Below are positions 7,006 to 8,525 of a stretch of DNA of 8,525 nt, piece after piece (position 1 is the stretch's first letter; the number at the start of each line of letters is the position of its first letter). The notes below the pieces were generated by a model. That model had not been told where the DNA came from and ran no database searches. It worked only from the letters and a program-made list of their open reading frames with translations. The stretch is taken from contig JAOZTW010000193.1 of NCBI GenBank assembly GCA_029938985.1, positions 1 through 8,525 of the forward strand, in the 5' to 3' direction. A program made the translations under genes and the position numbers. The DNA comes from Bacteroidales bacterium (GTDB lineage Bacteria; Bacteroidota; Bacteroidia; Bacteroidales; JAOZQN01).

Positions 7006-8525
7006 TTACTCTTCGTTTTGTTTTGTTATATAAGGTGTTTTCCCTGCAAAAATAATTGCGAGTTTAATAATCTTCTCTGATTTTATATTGTTAATTATCA
7101 TTTCTTTATAATAATTATTCTTTTCTATTTGATTTAAAGCTTCTTGTCTTGCAGTATTTATTCGTTTATAAAACTTATTGTTTTCTTCTTTAACTGTTTG
7201 TTTTTTTATTTGTTTTATTTCAATTACTACACCATTTTTTGTTTTATCATACGGAATTAACATAATGTCGTATCTACCATCTCCACTTTCTCGGTTCGAT
7301 TTGATTATAAAGTCATCAGTTAGAACAGTTAACAATCCGAGAGTATAAACATGATAAATTTGTTCGTTGGTAACGATTGATTTTTGGCTGTCTTTCTCTG
7401 TTTTATTTGCGGTGTCAAAATAACTCAAAGTGTCTTGAATAATTTGTTTAAAACCTTTTTCAAATTCTGGTATTTTGTTGTAAATAAGACTTTTTGTTGT
7501 TTTAATTAATAAATCTTTTTTTAGTTTTAACTCTGTATTTAGCCATGTTTTTATTATTTCAGTGAACACTATTTTTACTTCCTTGTTTGGTATTTTTAGT
7601 TTATAACTACCAAAATCACCTTTTCCTGTTTGTGTTAAGTATCCATTATCTGTTAGTAATGTCCACAATAGTTCATTATCTGTTTCAAAATCTTGAAAAA
7701 CAAAATTTTCTTTTAATTCTTGTTCTATTGTTTTGCCTTCAATAAGGTCTTGTATTTTTTCTTTCACTCCCGTTTCAACTATTCGGCTCTTTATTAATGA
7801 ATAATCGCCAGAATTTACCCAGTATGCTCTGAAACCTGCTTCGTTTTTGGATATATAACTAACTATTGACCAAGGGTTAAAGATATTATTTATATTTCCA
7901 AATTGGTATCCATCGTACCATTTTTTTATATCCTCTATTTTATCTTGTAAATTAAAATAGGTCAATATTTTTTCTGTTTCTGTTCTTGTAAAGCCAAAAT
8001 TATCAGAAAAGTAGGGCATAGTTATGCCAAACACATCAAAATTATTCCATTCCGAAAAAATACTTTCTCGTCCTACACGCATAACACCTGTTAAAAGTCC
8101 TTTATGTAAAGCATCATTACCTTTATAAACATCGCCCAAAAAACCCTGCATAAAATTTATTACTTTTTCATAATAGGTTTTGTTTTCTTTATTAATTGAT
8201 TTTAGTGGGCTATTAGTATTATTAAACGCATTAATTATTGGTGCGTCGTATTCATCTACAAGTACTATTACTTTTTTTTTGAAATGTTTATGTAAATAGT
8301 AACTTAAATTTATTAAACTCTCCTGAATATCCGTTTCATTTGCGGTTTTGTGAAGTATATTTTTAAAATTTTGTTTATCGTTATCATCTAATTTATCTGA
8401 TTGTAATAAAATTTCATGCCTTTGGTATAGGTTCGCTGACAGAGTTTGAAATTTATATAAACAACTATTCCAATCTGGTTTTTTTATACTTTTTAAAGAA
8501 ATATTTATTACAGGATATTTGTTTT
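7006..8525 (-). CDS. AAA-ATPase-like protein with C-terminal PD-(D/E)XK nuclease (DUF1703 type), 5' end outside window
   Basis: The frame stays open from the stop at 7006 to the right edge, giving 505 visible residues. The Met at 8151 is internal: the 124 residues before it include VIVLVDEYDAPI, the Walker B motif of the AAA-ATPase_like family (PF09820), at about 8233-8268. After it come GLLTGVMRVGRESIFS, KKWYDGYQFG and NPWSIVSYI, all typical of that family. The C-terminal nuclease domain (PDDEXK_9/DUF1703, PF08011) is complete, with GRYDIML (D at visible residue 419) and VVIEIKQIKK (E435-x-K437). Missing are the N-terminus and Walker A, probably fewer than 100 residues, given the family's usual layout. 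Such genes occur in many copies in Bacteroidota and their role is unsettled; nuclease activity, perhaps in genome defence or mobile-element biology, is inferred. It lies 67 bases upstream of the Septu-like pair, so it may be in the same transcript or separately transcribed. Confidence 0.9.
   Translation of the reverse strand, partial: NKYPVINISLKSIKKPDWNSCLYKFQTLSANLYQRHEILLQSDKLDDNDKQNFKNILHKTANETDIQESLINLSYYLHKHFKKKVIVLVDEYDAPIINAFNNTNSPLKSINKENKTYYEKVINFMQGFLGDVYKGNDALHKGLLTGVMRVGRESIFSEWNNFDVFGITMPYFSDNFGFTRTETEKILTYFNLQDKIEDIKKWYDGYQFGNINNIFNPWSIVSYISKNEAGFRAYWVNSGDYSLIKSRIVETGVKEKIQDLIEGKTIEQELKENFVFQDFETDNELLWTLLTDNGYLTQTGKGDFGSYKLKIPNKEVKIVFTEIIKTWLNTELKLKKDLLIKTTKSLIYNKIPEFEKGFKQIIQDTLSYFDTANKTEKDSQKSIVTNEQIYHVYTLGLLTVLTDDFIIKSNRESGDGRYDIMLIPYDKTKNGVVIEIKQIKKQTVKEENNKFYKRINTARQEALNQIEKNNYYKEMIINNIKSEKIIKLAIIFAGKTPYITKQNEE

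Noticed and set aside
8272..8280. Run of nine T (nine A on the coding strand) as a phase-variation tract in the DUF1703-type gene
   Set aside because: The frame is intact and the run encodes the Lys residues before the Walker B strand. A similar nine-T run occurs at 1668-1676, so such tracts are common here.
1..8525. CRISPR array, tRNA or rRNA genes, or a transposase
   Set aside because: No regularly spaced repeats, no tRNA- or rRNA-like sequence and no transposase motifs were found on either strand by reading.

Overview
The window is AT-rich and compact. Six genes lie on the minus strand, and the gaps between them are only 7 to 67 bases. The start codons I checked lack Shine-Dalgarno sequences and have A/T-rich leaders instead. 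That pattern, together with a DUF1703-type ATPase/nuclease gene, suggests a member of the Bacteroidota. The assignment is an inference from style, because no rRNA or marker gene is present.

Layout in the direction of transcription, right to left: (1) 8525-7006, a 5'-truncated AAA-ATPase-like protein with a C-terminal PD-(D/E)XK nuclease domain. The first Met within the window (8151) is internal, and the reading frame stays open to the edge. (2) 6938-5118, an SMC/ABC-like AAA ATPase resembling PtuA of Septu, preceded by about 185 extra residues that look like a PD-(D/E)XK fold with ECR in place of ExK. (3) 5110-4247, an HNH endonuclease resembling PtuB, 7 bases after the ATPase. (4) 4192-3089, a protein with about four membrane segments and a coiled coil, function unknown. 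(5) 3047-720, a multi-pass GT-C glycosyltransferase (GT39-like) with a C-terminal LamG-like domain. (6) 658-356, an ArsR-family repressor with a Cys pair near its C-terminus. Bases 1-355 appear noncoding and hold several small repeats and hairpins.

The centre of interest is the ATPase/HNH pair at 4247-6938. It has the gene order and motifs of a Septu anti-phage system, in which an ATPase complex controls an HNH nuclease. The extra nuclease-fold domain on the ATPase makes it a possible variant. The 66-base gap before the pair carries a 10-base direct repeat whose copies are 22 bases apart, a candidate operator. The flanking DUF1703-type gene and the membrane protein may belong to the same accessory region. 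The glycosyltransferase and the ArsR regulator look more like ordinary chromosomal genes, although tight spacing means read-through is possible.
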